A stretch of DNA of 64,000 nucleotides from Methanobacteriota archaeon. GTDB lineage: Archaea; Halobacteriota; Methanosarcinia; Methanosarcinales; Methanosarcinaceae. Every line of letters starts with the position of its first letter. Position 1 is the stretch's first letter. Location of the stretch: assembly GCA_023399215.1 (NCBI GenBank), contig JAEWQJ010000022.1:1-64000 (forward strand). The letters are read 5' to 3'. The position numbers and the translations under genes are program-made. The notes beneath the pieces are model-generated. The model searched no databases. It saw only the letters and a list, made by a program, of their open reading frames with translations, and was not told the origin of the DNA. Positions 55,374 through 64,000 of the stretch are shown here, piece after piece.

Positions 55374-55876
55374 ACCGAGCAAAAGAGGCTATAACTGAGA
55401 GTAGAAGTATCTAACAAATGCAGTATAATAAATGAAGCATAACAAATGAAGTAAAAATGCAGAATGCAGTATCATCATAAATGCAGAATGCAGTAAAAAT
55501 ACAGGTTCAATAAAAATGCCTTATAATAGTACCTAATTTAATTGCAGGAAAAACGCCTGAAGTTTACGTTTTTGCAAGTCCAGTTCAGGAAACCTTTTAT
55601 TTAATCTCTAAACTGTTCAAATTTGAACTTTCCTGCACATGTTCATTTTTGGGAACTTTGCCCTGCTGGTCTGTAAAACCTGAGCTATTTTCTGCTTCCT
55701 GATCCCTGAATCTGGCCGTGACCCGGATTTCCTCTTCTAGTTTTGTTCTTAGATATTATTATATAAATACAACCCATAATTTATTTTGTCAAACGATACT
55801 TATTACCTAACGATACTTATTACCTAATGATATTATTGCCTAACGATATTGTTTTTAAGCTTTGGGGGGAGTTGAA
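55374..55876. repeat. Gene-free stretch with simple repeats
   Basis: Three GCAGAATGCAGTA-type units at about 55457-55495 and a 16-bp tandem repeat of ACGATACTTATTACCTA at 55792-55850. The latter ends 15 bases before the ribosome binding site of the DUF2267 gene and may be regulatory. Confidence 0.55.
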
Positions 55877-56317
55877 ATGACTACGGGAGTAAGGAATCTT
55901 GAAAACAGTATAGACTTAACCAATATATGGCTCCGGGATATTCTGACCCAGTTGAATTGGCAGAGCAAGGATAGTGCATATCAGGCGTTGAGGGGTACAT
56001 TGCACGCTATCCGGGACAGGCTTCCGGTAGAAGAAGCAGTTGATCTTGCTTCACAGTTGCCTCTTATAATTAAAGGAATATATTATGACGGCTGGACTCT
56101 CAGGGATAAGCCCGAGAAATTCAAAAAAGAAGAGTTTGCAAGAAGAGTGCACGCACAATTTGAGTTCGATGAGAATGTAAACCCGGCTGAGGTTATTCGG
56201 GCTGTCCTGTGGGTCATGTACAGGCACATGGGAGAAGGCGAACTTCGGGATGTGAAATTTAATATGCCAAAAGAGATTCAGGAGTGGTTTCCGGAAGAGA
56301 TCGCGCCGAAAGGATGA
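55877..56317 (+). CDS. DUF2267 protein
   Basis: A 146-residue soluble protein matching DUF2267 (ALRGTLHAIRDRLPVEEAVD, then LASQLPLIIKGIYYDGW and FARRVHAQF). Family members occur in bacteria and archaea, often with unclear role. ATG 55877 follows GGGGGGA at a good distance. It is separated from the amt remnant by 140 bases. Completeness is normal for the family. Confidence 0.75.
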   Translation: MTTGVRNLENSIDLTNIWLRDILTQLNWQSKDSAYQALRGTLHAIRDRLPVEEAVDLASQLPLIIKGIYYDGWTLRDKPEKFKKEEFARRVHAQFEFDENVNPAEVIRAVLWVMYRHMGEGELRDVKFNMPKEIQEWFPEEIAPKG

Positions 56318-56457
56318 AAACGCGTGAATTTAAACTGAAATTTTTCTCCTGAATCCTTTAACCTTTTTATCTATTTAGGGTTTCTCGTCTTCCGTCTCTT
56401 TCTTGTAAAGATGTCTTTTCTTCAGATTTATATAAACGTTCTCTCAAGGTTCCATTC
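56318..56457. other. Junction before the truncated amt
   Basis: The 140 bases after the DUF2267 gene contain AT-rich, T-rich sequence with no amt similarity, marking the left edge of the amt deletion. Confidence 0.5.
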
Positions 56458-57138
56458 TCAAAATTTAAAGTATACGGCTTTTGTACGCTACTATTGCTGC
56501 TGCTAGCTTCAGCTACTGGTGCTATCGCATCTGTAGCATGGATGTGGGGCGTTCGTACGAAAAAGCCGGGCTCTGGAATGGCGTGTAATGGTATGTTGGC
56601 AGGACTTGTCGCTATCACTACACCCTATGCATTTGTCAACCAGATTAGCGCCGCTATCATCGGCCTTGTTTCGGGCATTCTTGTAGTCGAATCAGTCTTC
56701 TTCGTTGAGAGAAAGTTAAAAATAGATGATCCGGTTGGTGCTGTCTCTGTACACATGGTCAACGGCGCATGGGGCTGTCTAGCTCTAGGTCTGTTCGCAG
56801 ACGGTAGCTATGGCGCTGGATGGAATGGAGTGCCTACTGCAGTTACCGGTTTATTCTACGGCCAGCCCCTACAGTTTGTGGCAGAATTCATCGGTGTGGC
56901 TACTAACTTTATCGTAGTTGGTGGACTGGCATTTATCATCTATAAGTTGATCAGCCTGATCACTCCAATGCGTGTGAGCAGCGATGTAGAAATTGGAGGG
57001 CTTGATGTGCCTGAGGTAGGTTGCCCTGGTTATGTTGGAGATCTTCCTGAGACTGGAATGAATAAAAACCCTGAACCGAGTCAAATTCGTGGCCAGATAG
57101 CGTTAACGACCGAGACTAAAAAGGGGAAGGCTATATGA
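56458..57138 (+). pseudogene. amt: Ammonium transporter, 5'-truncated
   Basis: Only the C-terminal half of an Amt/MEP channel remains: the frame opens without a valid start (a TTG at 56494 is the first candidate) into LLASATGAIASVAWMWGVR and runs through helices ~7-11, including GMACNGMLAGLVAITTPYAF, VSVHMVNGAWGCLALGLFAD and GLAFIIYKLISLIT. The channel histidine in VHMVNGAWG (second of the twin histidines) is present; the first half, with the other twin histidine, is gone. The C-terminal tail is longer than usual. A frame this long without internal stops suggests recent loss. It keeps a four-base overlap with glnK. Confidence 0.85.
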
Positions 57139-57473
57139 AGAAGATAGAAGCGATCATCAGGCCCACAAAACTTGAAGAAGTAAAAGCCTCGCTTGAAGAC
57201 GCCGGTTTCAATAGCCTCACAATTGTTGACGTAAAAGGCCGCGGCCAGCAAAAAGGCATTATCCAGCAATGGAGAGGGCAGGAATATCGGATTGATGCCC
57301 TACCGAAGATAAAGATCGAGTTGGTAGTAAACGATGAAGACGAGGATAAAGCTACCGATGTTATTGTTAGTTCAACCGGAACCGGCAACATTGGAGATGG
57401 TAAAATCTTTGTCTTACCCGTAGAAAAGGTAATCAGGATAAGAACAGGTGAAAGAGACGGAAAGGCCATTTAA
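57135..57473 (+). CDS. glnK: PII nitrogen regulatory protein GlnK
   Basis: A 112-residue PII protein, complete. The T-loop reads GRGQQKGIIQQWRGQEYRID; the residue equivalent to the uridylylated tyrosine-51 of bacterial proteins (LYRG) is tryptophan here (QWRG). The nucleotide-binding B-loop TGTGNIGDGKIFVLP and C-loop VIRIRTGERD are conserved. PII proteins block Amt channels when ammonium is high; here the neighbouring amt is truncated, so the protein would have to act on another target. Start overlaps the amt stop by four bases. Confidence 0.92.
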   Translation: MKKIEAIIRPTKLEEVKASLEDAGFNSLTIVDVKGRGQQKGIIQQWRGQEYRIDALPKIKIELVVNDEDEDKATDVIVSSTGTGNIGDGKIFVLPVEKVIRIRTGERDGKAI

Positions 57474-57483
57474 AGGCCTTTCC
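57459..57483 (+). terminator. Hairpin over the glnK stop
   Basis: GGAAAGGCC at 57459-57467 pairs perfectly with GGCCTTTCC at 57475-57483 around ATTTAAA. It overlaps the stop codon and probably ends the transcript. Confidence 0.65.
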
Positions 57484-57657
57484 TATATAAATTTCCGGAT
57501 AAGCGGACGCTACTTATAAACTTCCTGTACACATGTAAGCTCAGGAAACAGATGCAACCAAGCAAAAGTACTCAAAGATAAATATCAACCATCTACTAAT
57601 GCAAGGATCTACTAATGCAAGGCCAAGAAATAGCCCTGAGAGAATTTTTGTTCATTC

Positions 57658-59595
57658 TCAGTCTTTGGGACTGTACGTAATTAATCTTGCAGAGTTCATT
57701 ATTACTGGAATTGACGAGAGTTCGTGTAGTAATGCTCCTGTTACGGGTGTAAGTATGCCCGGTATAGTCAATATAACTGCCATTGAGAGAACGCTAAGCG
57801 AGAATACAACATTTTGCCAGATAGTGCTTATTGCCTTCTTGGATACGCTTATAAGGTACGGAATTTTTAAAAGGTCATCGGATAATAGTCCAACTTCTGC
57901 TGTCTCTATTGCTACATCTGTTCCTGTAAGTCCCATAGCTATTCCTACATCAGCCGTGACAAGTGCCGGACCATCATTAACACCGTCGCCCACGAAGATA
58001 ATTTTATGGCCTTCAAGCTGTAGACGTTTCACAATTTCGACTTTTTCCTGGGGCATTACTTCGGCATATATTTCATTAATACCAAGGGTTTTAGCTGCCT
58101 GTTCCGCAACTACTTTGCTGTCACCTGTGATCATTATTGTCTTTATTCCGAGTTTATGAAGGTTCTCGATGGACTTTTTTGACTCCGGCCTAATTCTATC
58201 CTCAAATGTTAGCAACCCTGCAATTTTGTTATCAATTCCTATCATGACTACATTACGGCCCAGTTGAGATTGTTTTTTAATGCTTTCTTCAGCTTCATGA
58301 GAAATTGATATATTAAATTCAGAAGCTTGTTTCAGACGGCCTACGAAAATGTTTTTCCCTTTGGCCTTAACCTTTATGCCGGTTCCTGATATGGATTCAA
58401 ATGATTCAGGATCTTGGATAAAGAACCCCTTTTCTTCAGCAGCTTTGACAACAGCTTTTCCAAGCGGATGCTCACTGAACTTCTCTGCGATTGCAGCCAA
58501 TAACAATAAGTCTTCATCTTTATTGTTGTTCAATGCTATAACGCTGGCAAGTTTTGGTTCACCGTGAGTAAGTGTCCCTGTCTTATCAAAAATAACGGTA
58601 TCTATCCTGGCCATAGATTCAATCGTGGCTCCTTTTTTAATAAGATTGCCTCTTAACGCTGCGTTGCCAACCGAAGCCACAAGTGCCGTAGGTGTAGCGA
58701 GTACCATCACACATGGACAAAATACAATTAACATAGTAATTGCTCGTGTCAGATCCCCACTCCACCACCAGAGAAAGCCGCCTAAGATGATTGCAGTAGG
58801 CGTATAAAATTTAGCATGATTATTCAAGAGCCTCTCTATCTTTGGCTTTTGAATCTGCGCGTCCTCAATCAAGCGATGTATTTGTCCAATGGTTGTTTCA
58901 CTTCCAACTTTAGTGGCCAGCACTTCCATTGCGCCTACTTCATTAAGAGTACCTGCAAAAACGTTATCTTCTTCCTGTTTATCAACTGGCAGACTCTCTC
59001 CGGTAATAGCAGCCTGATTTACCGAAACAGTGCCTGAAATAACAGTTCCGTCAACAGCAATACGTTCTCCCGACTTGACCAGGATCGTGTCTCCTACCTT
59101 AACTTCCTCAAGAGATACTACAATATCATGTCCATCACGCCTGACTGTGACTCTATCAGGCAATAGTTTCGCCAGAGATTCGAGTGCCTTTCCTGCTCTT
59201 GCAGAAACAAGTTCCTCCAGCATACCCCCAAGAAGCAAAAGTACGGCTACGACTGCAGCAGCCGAATACTGCCCGATGGCAATAGCAGCAATTGTTGCGA
59301 TAGTAACCGGGATATCAGCAGTAAAGTCCCTTTCTTTAATCCCCTGGTAAGCAGACCACCATATAAACGATGATCCAACCAGTGCGGAAAGTAAATATAA
59401 CCAGCTACCTTCACCCGTGCTATTTCCTTCTGACAGCATGTTTTGTGGATAAGCAGCTATCGCTATTATAAGCAAAACTCCGCTTGCCACAGTAAACAAT
59501 GTTCCAGGGTCAAGTAAAAAATCCTGATAACGAGTTATTAGATAACGGATGCTACTCCAAAAACCTCTAGTACGACTATAAGCGTTGTCCATCAT
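57658..59595 (-). CDS. Heavy-metal P1B-type ATPase
   Basis: A 645-residue P-type metal pump. It has the P1B features: CPC motif in the sixth membrane helix (VFCPCVMVLATPTA), phosphorylation site DKTGTLTHGE, TGESLPVD actuator loop, HPLGKAVV (SEHPLGK) nucleotide site and GDGVNDGPAL. There is no N-terminal CxxC metal-binding domain. The last helix pair ends HELSSIPVIMNSARL, which does not clearly match the copper or zinc subgroup signatures, so substrate is left open (zinc/cadmium type most likely). ATG 59595 after GGGAG is chosen; TTG 59607 and ATG 59592 are alternatives. It stands alone, with no metal-sensing regulator next to it. Confidence 0.9.
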   Translation of the reverse strand: MMDNAYSRTRGFWSSIRYLITRYQDFLLDPGTLFTVASGVLLIIAIAAYPQNMLSEGNSTGEGSWLYLLSALVGSSFIWWSAYQGIKERDFTADIPVTIATIAAIAIGQYSAAAVVAVLLLLGGMLEELVSARAGKALESLAKLLPDRVTVRRDGHDIVVSLEEVKVGDTILVKSGERIAVDGTVISGTVSVNQAAITGESLPVDKQEEDNVFAGTLNEVGAMEVLATKVGSETTIGQIHRLIEDAQIQKPKIERLLNNHAKFYTPTAIILGGFLWWWSGDLTRAITMLIVFCPCVMVLATPTALVASVGNAALRGNLIKKGATIESMARIDTVIFDKTGTLTHGEPKLASVIALNNNKDEDLLLLAAIAEKFSEHPLGKAVVKAAEEKGFFIQDPESFESISGTGIKVKAKGKNIFVGRLKQASEFNISISHEAEESIKKQSQLGRNVVMIGIDNKIAGLLTFEDRIRPESKKSIENLHKLGIKTIMITGDSKVVAEQAAKTLGINEIYAEVMPQEKVEIVKRLQLEGHKIIFVGDGVNDGPALVTADVGIAMGLTGTDVAIETAEVGLLSDDLLKIPYLISVSKKAISTIWQNVVFSLSVLSMAVILTIPGILTPVTGALLHELSSIPVIMNSARLITYSPKD

Positions 59596-60019
59596 ATTAT
59601 CTCCCAAATAAAAACAAAATTTAGATGTTAAAACCTATAAATATTAATAACATAAAACTATTATGATTTAATACGAAATAATAAAATTAGGTTTAATAAT
59701 AAGAAACTAAAGTTGCGCTGGAGTGAATAGATCCAAAGCAGTAATGGTAATTCACCCGAAATAACAACTTTAGCCCAAAGAGAAAATGGCGTATATCAAA
59801 ATTGAAAACAATAACCAGGGATAAACCAAATAAACATAGACAGTTAGATTACAAATTTACCATAACTATTGATTACGCTCATATCTATCAAAACTTTCTC
59901 CCGCTGTTCCTTTTTCAAAAGAATTATATCATATAAATCCTAACTATGTTAAACTCTTCATTATTACAAATCCGAATGATTGTGTTAAGCCTGAACAGAC
60001 AGAGATTGAGGTTTTAAAA
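59596..60019. other. Divergent promoter region between the P-type ATPase and cfbA
   Basis: AT-rich, about 420 bases. A TATA-like tract AATTATATCATATAAATCC lies near 59920, suited to the cfbA start. No operator was recognised. Confidence 0.4.
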
Positions 60020-60412
60020 ATGACAGAAAAACTCGGAATTCTGGCCATAGGCCATGGTAGTAAACTTCCATACAACAAGGAAGTAGTCACTCAGATCGCA
60101 GATTATATAGCACGGAAACACTCGGATGTCGTTGTCAGAGCCGGCTTTATGGAAAACAGTGAACCAACCCTTGAAAAAGCAATTGAAGGCTTTTCAGGCA
60201 CCGGCGTGACAAAAATTGCAGCAGTACCTGTTTTCCTGGCATCTGGAGTTCATATCACAAAGGATATCCCGGAGATTCTTAGCCTGGACGAAAATGGCTG
60301 CGGCACATTGAAAATTGACGGAAAAACCGTTCCTCTGTGCTATGCAAACCCTCTTGGAGCCGATGAACTTATCGCCGACCTTGTGTTCAAAAGGGTTCAG
60401 GAATCCCTTTAA
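60020..60412 (+). CDS. cfbA: Sirohydrochlorin nickelochelatase
   Basis: A 130-residue short chelatase (CbiX-small type) that inserts nickel (or cobalt) into sirohydrochlorin, the first step of coenzyme F430 biosynthesis. The metal-site histidine is in AIGHGSKLPYN near residue 10, and a second is in FLASGVHITKDIP near residue 77; one half of the usual double-domain chelatase, so it acts as a dimer. It heads the cfb cluster: cfbE follows 26 bases downstream, then cfbD and cfbC. ATG after GAGGTTTTAAA. Confidence 0.93.
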   Translation: MTEKLGILAIGHGSKLPYNKEVVTQIADYIARKHSDVVVRAGFMENSEPTLEKAIEGFSGTGVTKIAAVPVFLASGVHITKDIPEILSLDENGCGTLKIDGKTVPLCYANPLGADELIADLVFKRVQESL

Positions 60413-60438
60413 ATTCATACCTGGGGTCCGGTTTTATC

Positions 60439-62025
60439 ATGGACCTGTATCGGAAGAAGTTCGCCGTGCTCGACCTGACCCACGGCGGCATTCCTATCGC
60501 AAAAAGCCTTGCAGCCGCTGGAAATGAAGTAAGCGGAGTAGATGTATACGGGACAGTCAAGCCTGAAACGCTGCTTGAACTTGAGGAGAGGTACGGGATA
60601 CACTGCTCAAAAACCCCTCTTCCTACCTCAGGATTCGACTTGATTGTAGCGCCTGTCCATCTTGATCCTGCCTATCCGATGTTTGTAGAAGCAAGAGCGC
60701 AGAAAAAAAGCGTTCTTTCGCACCATGAAATTGTCGGAGAAATTCTCAAAGGCGATTCAAGGCTTTCAGGCATAAAAACGGTTGAGGTTACCGGCGTAAA
60801 AGCAAAAACAAGTACTGCATCCCTCCTGGCTGATATGCTCTCCAGGCAGTTTGAAGGAGTGTTGCACACTTCACGGGGGCTCGAATACTGGAAAGTGGGT
60901 GCTTCTTCTCTTATTTATAAAGGTCTGAGCATAACTCCAGGAAGCATTCTGGTTGCAATTGAGAAAGTTTTTGAGGCCGGACTCAAGCCGGATTTTTTTA
61001 TATTCGAGATCTCGATCGGAGGCACAGGCACTGCTGACCTGGGGATTCTTACAACCCTTTCCCCGGACTATGGGATTGCAAATAATACAGCCCTTGCAAG
61101 CGAGGCAAAACTCCAGCTCATCAGAAATGCAAAACCCAAAAGTATCCTTCTAATCAATGCAGGAGCCGAAAAAGCCCTTAAAGCTGCAAAAAAAAATCAG
61201 GTAAAGGTTTTAACCTTCAAAGACCCGTTCAGTGACCAGATATCTGGAGCTCCAGACAAAATACCCGACTTTGTAATGGAAACTGGATCTGGGACTTCAG
61301 CCCTATCAGTATCCTCAGAGTTAGTAATACCTTCAGGCTTACCAGGTCCAGACGGTCTATCAGGTTTATCAGGGTCAACCAGTCTATCAGATTTATCAGC
61401 CTCAGCTGGTCTATCAGATTCATCAATGCCAGCAGCTTCAACCGAATTCCAGGCTTCGCATACATCTTCAGGTTCTAGAATTCGCTTTATGTACAGGGGA
61501 AAGGAAATTTTATCAGCTTCCCTGTGCCCAGGATATAATGTTTCGGCTTACAGGACTGCTTTCGTTGCAGCGTCGGCAGCAGCTCTCGAACTTGGAACTA
61601 AACCTGAAGCTATTATTTCGGCAATTGAAGGATTCAGAGGACTTTCAGGCAGGATGCAGGAAAAAGAAATGAATGGCGTCTCACTGATAGACAATTCCAA
61701 TTCCGGCATGGATATTCTCTCAGCCGAAAAAGCTCTTGATTACGCTCTCCTTAAGAGAAAGGATGAAAAAAAGAAAGGTATTATCCTTGTATTGGGAGAA
61801 GAAGCCTCTCAGGTCTGTGAAGGGCTGCCTCCTGAACTTGTGCAGGGCTTTGTAGAAAAGTTCGGTGCAAAGTGTAAGCAGGTTATCTTGGTAGGAGAAC
61901 GGATGAAGGCAGTAAATGGGAAAAACATTTCTTATGCACGGAATCTTCCTGAAGGGCTTTCAAAAGCCTCGGAATTTGCAGGAGGCGACGATATAATACT
62001 CTCTTCGGTAAAATGCTTCCGCTAA
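60439..62025 (+). CDS. cfbE: Coenzyme F430 synthase (Mur ligase-like)
   Basis: A 528-residue Mur-ligase-type enzyme performing the ATP-dependent ring closure at the end of F430 biosynthesis. It shows the opening KFAVLDLTHGGIPIAKSLAA, the P-loop variant VTGVKAKTSTASLLADML near residue 115, FEISIGGTGTADLGILTTL, and a Mur-type C-terminal domain with SLIDNSNSGMDILSAEKALD. Residues about 285-345 are a serine/glycine-rich linker that looks inserted: nucleotides 61355-61435 are three tandem 27-bp units (nine-residue repeats such as LSDLSASAG). The usual protein is shorter. The repeats are in frame, so the enzyme may tolerate the insert as a loop. Confidence 0.92.
   Translation: MDLYRKKFAVLDLTHGGIPIAKSLAAAGNEVSGVDVYGTVKPETLLELEERYGIHCSKTPLPTSGFDLIVAPVHLDPAYPMFVEARAQKKSVLSHHEIVGEILKGDSRLSGIKTVEVTGVKAKTSTASLLADMLSRQFEGVLHTSRGLEYWKVGASSLIYKGLSITPGSILVAIEKVFEAGLKPDFFIFEISIGGTGTADLGILTTLSPDYGIANNTALASEAKLQLIRNAKPKSILLINAGAEKALKAAKKNQVKVLTFKDPFSDQISGAPDKIPDFVMETGSGTSALSVSSELVIPSGLPGPDGLSGLSGSTSLSDLSASAGLSDSSMPAASTEFQASHTSSGSRIRFMYRGKEILSASLCPGYNVSAYRTAFVAASAAALELGTKPEAIISAIEGFRGLSGRMQEKEMNGVSLIDNSNSGMDILSAEKALDYALLKRKDEKKKGIILVLGEEASQVCEGLPPELVQGFVEKFGAKCKQVILVGERMKAVNGKNISYARNLPEGLSKASEFAGGDDIILSSVKCFR
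61355..61435 (+). repeat. Three 27-bp in-frame tandem repeats inside cfbE
   Basis: Units start GTCTATCAGGTTTATCAG, GTCTATCAGATTTATCAG and GTCTATCAGATTCATCAA. They keep the reading frame and code for serine-, leucine- and alanine-rich nonapeptides. Confidence 0.85.
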
Positions 62026-62457
62026 AATCATTTCAAACTGTATAATGAGGCTCTTCACTGAGAAATAGTTAAGGAATTGTTGAAGAATTCCAAGGAATTC
62101 CGGCTAATTAGGGAATTACGAGAATTACGCCGGAATTTCTGCTCAAGATAGCAGTCTCGAATATATAATTTGGGTCCGAGCCTATTCTGGATACAGACCA
62201 CTATAGGCTGCAGGCGTTTGCCGAAATTTTTATGATAAAGTTTTATATAGGCTCTTCCAATCTGTATTCGTTTCCATTACTCGCTTTAATTTCAACTGAT
62301 CGTGTTTCCCAATCACATTGCGGTACAGGTGATTCGTGTTTCCCAATCACATTGTGTTGCAGATGATAGTTCATATCTTGAGGTCACAGAAGTTTTCAGG
62401 GAAATGCGCTCTATCATTCTTATCAGTATCCCTATTATCTAAACAAGAGGATTTGTT
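62026..62457. repeat. Gap between cfbE and cfbD with a direct repeat
   Basis: Two direct ~36-bp units (each with CGTGTTTCCCAATCACATTG) at about 62298-62333 and 62334-62368 lie 90-160 bases before cfbD. A tract of GAATT-type repeats at 62085-62140 also occurs. The 430-base gap suggests a separate promoter for cfbD-cfbC. Confidence 0.65.
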
Positions 62458-63570
62458 ATGGCTGAAAAAGAGATTTCAATCATTCATCCCCGCCCAAGTT
62501 CCATAGTTGCGGCTCTTTACACTCTGAGAGACTTAAATGTTGATGTTGCTATCATGCATGGGCCTCCAGGGTGTTCCTTTAAACATGCAAGGCTGCTCGA
62601 AGAAGACGGTATACATGTTGTTACCACAGGCCTTGACGAGAACAATTTCGTTTTCGGAGGGCATGACAAACTTGTCCAACTTATCAACAAGTCAGTGGAA
62701 CTTTTCAATCCTAAACTTATAGGTATTGTAGGAACCTGCCCCAGCATGATTATAGGGGAAGAAATGCATGACGCCGTGCTAGAGGCAAATCCTGATGTCC
62801 CTGTAATCGAAGTCGAGGTGCACGCAGGCTATCACGATAACACAAAAGGAGTACTCTTTGCCCTGGAATCCGCACTCGATGCAGGGATTATTGATCACAA
62901 AGAGTTCGAGCGTCAGAAATACCTCCTTGAAAAAGCTACAGAAGTAGAGAAAAAGTTTGGGGCTGCAAGCAGGGAATACCTTGCCCCCTCCCGCGGGGAT
63001 GTCAAATACAAAGCCGCACAGCGCGTAATTCAACTTCTTAAGGAAGGCAAGAAGGGTCTTGTCATTATGAATGCCAAAAAAGAAACCGGCTACATGTTTG
63101 CAGACATTACCCTTGCAGTCAATGAGGTTGCAGAAGCTCTCGGGAAAAAAGAAAACCTTATCAATATGGCAAATATCGACCCTGAGCTCGGGCTTCCCAG
63201 AGTAAGGCAGCATGCCGAGTATATAACGAGAGACCTCAAAGCACATGGGGTTGAGGTGCATGAAATCATTGGCGGCATGGACGAGTATCCGATTGCAGGC
63301 GAAAAGGTAAGCGAATTAATAAAAGAAAAATACAGTGATTTTGATTTTGCAGTCATTTCGGGTGTTCCACATGCAATCCCTATAGAGAACATAAAGAACA
63401 TGGAACTGATTTCGATAACTAACGGCCCGAGACAGGTCTTGCCCTTAAAAGAAATGGGGCATGAGTATGTGCTGGTAGAAATCGACCTCCACCCGAAAAC
63501 ACTGGGAGTCAGTGGGATTGTGGAATCCGAATTTGGGGCTACCTTAAGGGAAGTTGCAAAGGAAGCCTGA
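62458..63570 (+). CDS. cfbD: Ni-sirohydrochlorin a,c-diamide reductase, NifD-like subunit
   Basis: A 370-residue NifD/BchN-like protein, the catalytic component that reduces the nickel tetrapyrrole ring in F430 biosynthesis with electrons from CfbC. Cysteines for the shared Fe-S cluster appear in MHGPPGCSFKHARLLEEDG and IVGTCPSMIIGEEMHD. It is shorter than nitrogenase NifD, as expected for the Cfb group, and the second subunit is not separate (homodimer). ATG follows AGAGGATTTGTT. It is 38 bases from cfbC. Confidence 0.94.
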   Translation: MAEKEISIIHPRPSSIVAALYTLRDLNVDVAIMHGPPGCSFKHARLLEEDGIHVVTTGLDENNFVFGGHDKLVQLINKSVELFNPKLIGIVGTCPSMIIGEEMHDAVLEANPDVPVIEVEVHAGYHDNTKGVLFALESALDAGIIDHKEFERQKYLLEKATEVEKKFGAASREYLAPSRGDVKYKAAQRVIQLLKEGKKGLVIMNAKKETGYMFADITLAVNEVAEALGKKENLINMANIDPELGLPRVRQHAEYITRDLKAHGVEVHEIIGGMDEYPIAGEKVSELIKEKYSDFDFAVISGVPHAIPIENIKNMELISITNGPRQVLPLKEMGHEYVLVEIDLHPKTLGVSGIVESEFGATLREVAKEA

Positions 63571-63607
63571 GCAAGAAGAGCCAGGATAAAATCAGGAGGA
63601 AGATCCT

Positions 63608-64000
63608 TTGAAAAACCAGAAGATCATAGCGATCTACGGAAAAGGCGGCATAGGCAAATCGAGTACAGCTTCAAACGTTGCCGCTGCCTGCGCCGAGGCA
63701 GGAAAGAAGGTCATGATTATAGGCTGCGATCCTAAAAGTGACTCATCAATAACCCTTCTAAGAGGCAGGAGAATTCCAACTATTCTCGACCTCCTGCGTG
63801 AGGGTGTGGACATAAAGAAAGAAGATGTGGTCTTTGAAGGATATGCAGGCGTCAAATGCGTGGAAGCAGGCGGTCCAGAGCCAGGCATAGGGTGTGCAGG
63901 GAGAGGAATCATTGTTGCCATCCAGAAATTGAAAAGCGTCTCAGGAAATCTCTTAAAAGAGCAGGATTTGATCATTTACGATGTGCCCGGAGACATCGTC
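63608..64000 (+). CDS. cfbC: F430 biosynthesis reductase, NifH-like subunit (partial)
   Basis: The first 131 codons of a NifH-like Fe protein, cut by the window end. The P-loop is YGKGGIGKSSTASN near residue 10, IIGCDPKSDSS gives the switch aspartate, and GAGRGIIVAI-like PEPGIGCAGRGIIV contains the cluster cysteine region. It delivers electrons to CfbD with ATP hydrolysis. The start is TTG, seven bases after AGGAGGA. The phylogenetic group (Cfb rather than nitrogenase) is inferred from the cluster. Confidence 0.93.
   Translation, partial: MKNQKIIAIYGKGGIGKSSTASNVAAACAEAGKKVMIIGCDPKSDSSITLLRGRRIPTILDLLREGVDIKKEDVVFEGYAGVKCVEAGGPEPGIGCAGRGIIVAIQKLKSVSGNLLKEQDLIIYDVPGDIV

Noticed and set aside
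62298..62368. Two direct repeats resembling a minimal CRISPR
   Set aside because: Only two copies with similar sequence between them, and no cas genes in the window.
62458..64000. Nitrogenase genes
   Set aside because: The NifD- and NifH-like proteins are short, follow cfbA and cfbE, and no nifK/E/N is present; they fit the F430 pathway.

Overview
The window is chromosome from a methanogenic archaeon of the genus Methanosarcina; I do not try to name the species. The evidence is gene content: the end of an acetyl-CoA decarbonylase/synthase operon (cdhE), a complete A-type ATP synthase operon in the Methanosarcina order H-I-K-E-C-F-A-B-D-G, coenzyme F430 biosynthesis genes (cfbA, cfbE, cfbD, start of cfbC), corrinoid/CoM methyltransferase proteins, an MtrA paralogue, an archaeal proteasome-activating ATPase, and AT-rich, repeat-laden intergenic DNA with TATA-like tracts.

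Layout. 1-0.5 kb: cdhE C-terminus. 1-13 kb: accessory region with an acetolactate-synthase-like enzyme, an Old Yellow Enzyme and a broken second copy of it, a small methyltransferase, several hypothetical genes, a soluble MtrA homologue, a MITE-like element, an inverted-repeat-bounded segment holding a DUF433 remnant, and a frameshifted MFS transporter. 13-22 kb: a PocR/multi-PAS histidine kinase, purA, two DUF131-type membrane proteins, the PAN ATPase and tRNA-Glu. 22-28 kb: three hypothetical proteins, an ADP-ribosylglycohydrolase, a DUF123 GIY-YIG-like protein, an ACT/metallo-beta-lactamase protein, tRNA-Leu and tRNA-Gly. 28-33 kb: dispersed repeats, a decayed gene, then a polyprenyl synthetase and radical SAM enzyme. 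33-42 kb: the ATP synthase operon, including a 54-codon ahaG. 42-46 kb: hypF, a DUF1699 protein and a coiled-coil protein. 46.8-47.3 kb: a partial duplicate of the ATP synthase operon (tail of ahaI plus an intact second ahaK). 47-53 kb: two small membrane proteins, a corrinoid protein/CoM methyltransferase pair, an Msr-type regulator and a second DUF1699 protein. 53-60 kb: a transglutaminase-like lipoprotein, DUF proteins, a 5'-truncated amt with intact glnK, and a heavy-metal P-type ATPase. 60-64 kb: cfbA-cfbE-cfbD-cfbC.

Most core genes serve methanogenic energy metabolism: CODH/ACS handles acetate, the corrinoid pair feeds methyl groups to coenzyme M, the cfb genes make the cofactor of methyl-CoM reductase, and the ATP synthase uses the resulting ion gradient. 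The most unusual points are the second, nearly identical proteolipid gene with a TTG start and conserved ribosome binding site; two decayed genes interrupted by in-frame TAG (pyrrolysine codon in this genus); an unassigned methyltransferase locus with tiny membrane proteins and its own regulator; an in-frame 27-bp tandem repeat inserted in cfbE; and short repeat families and hairpins. I saw no CRISPR array and no rRNA.
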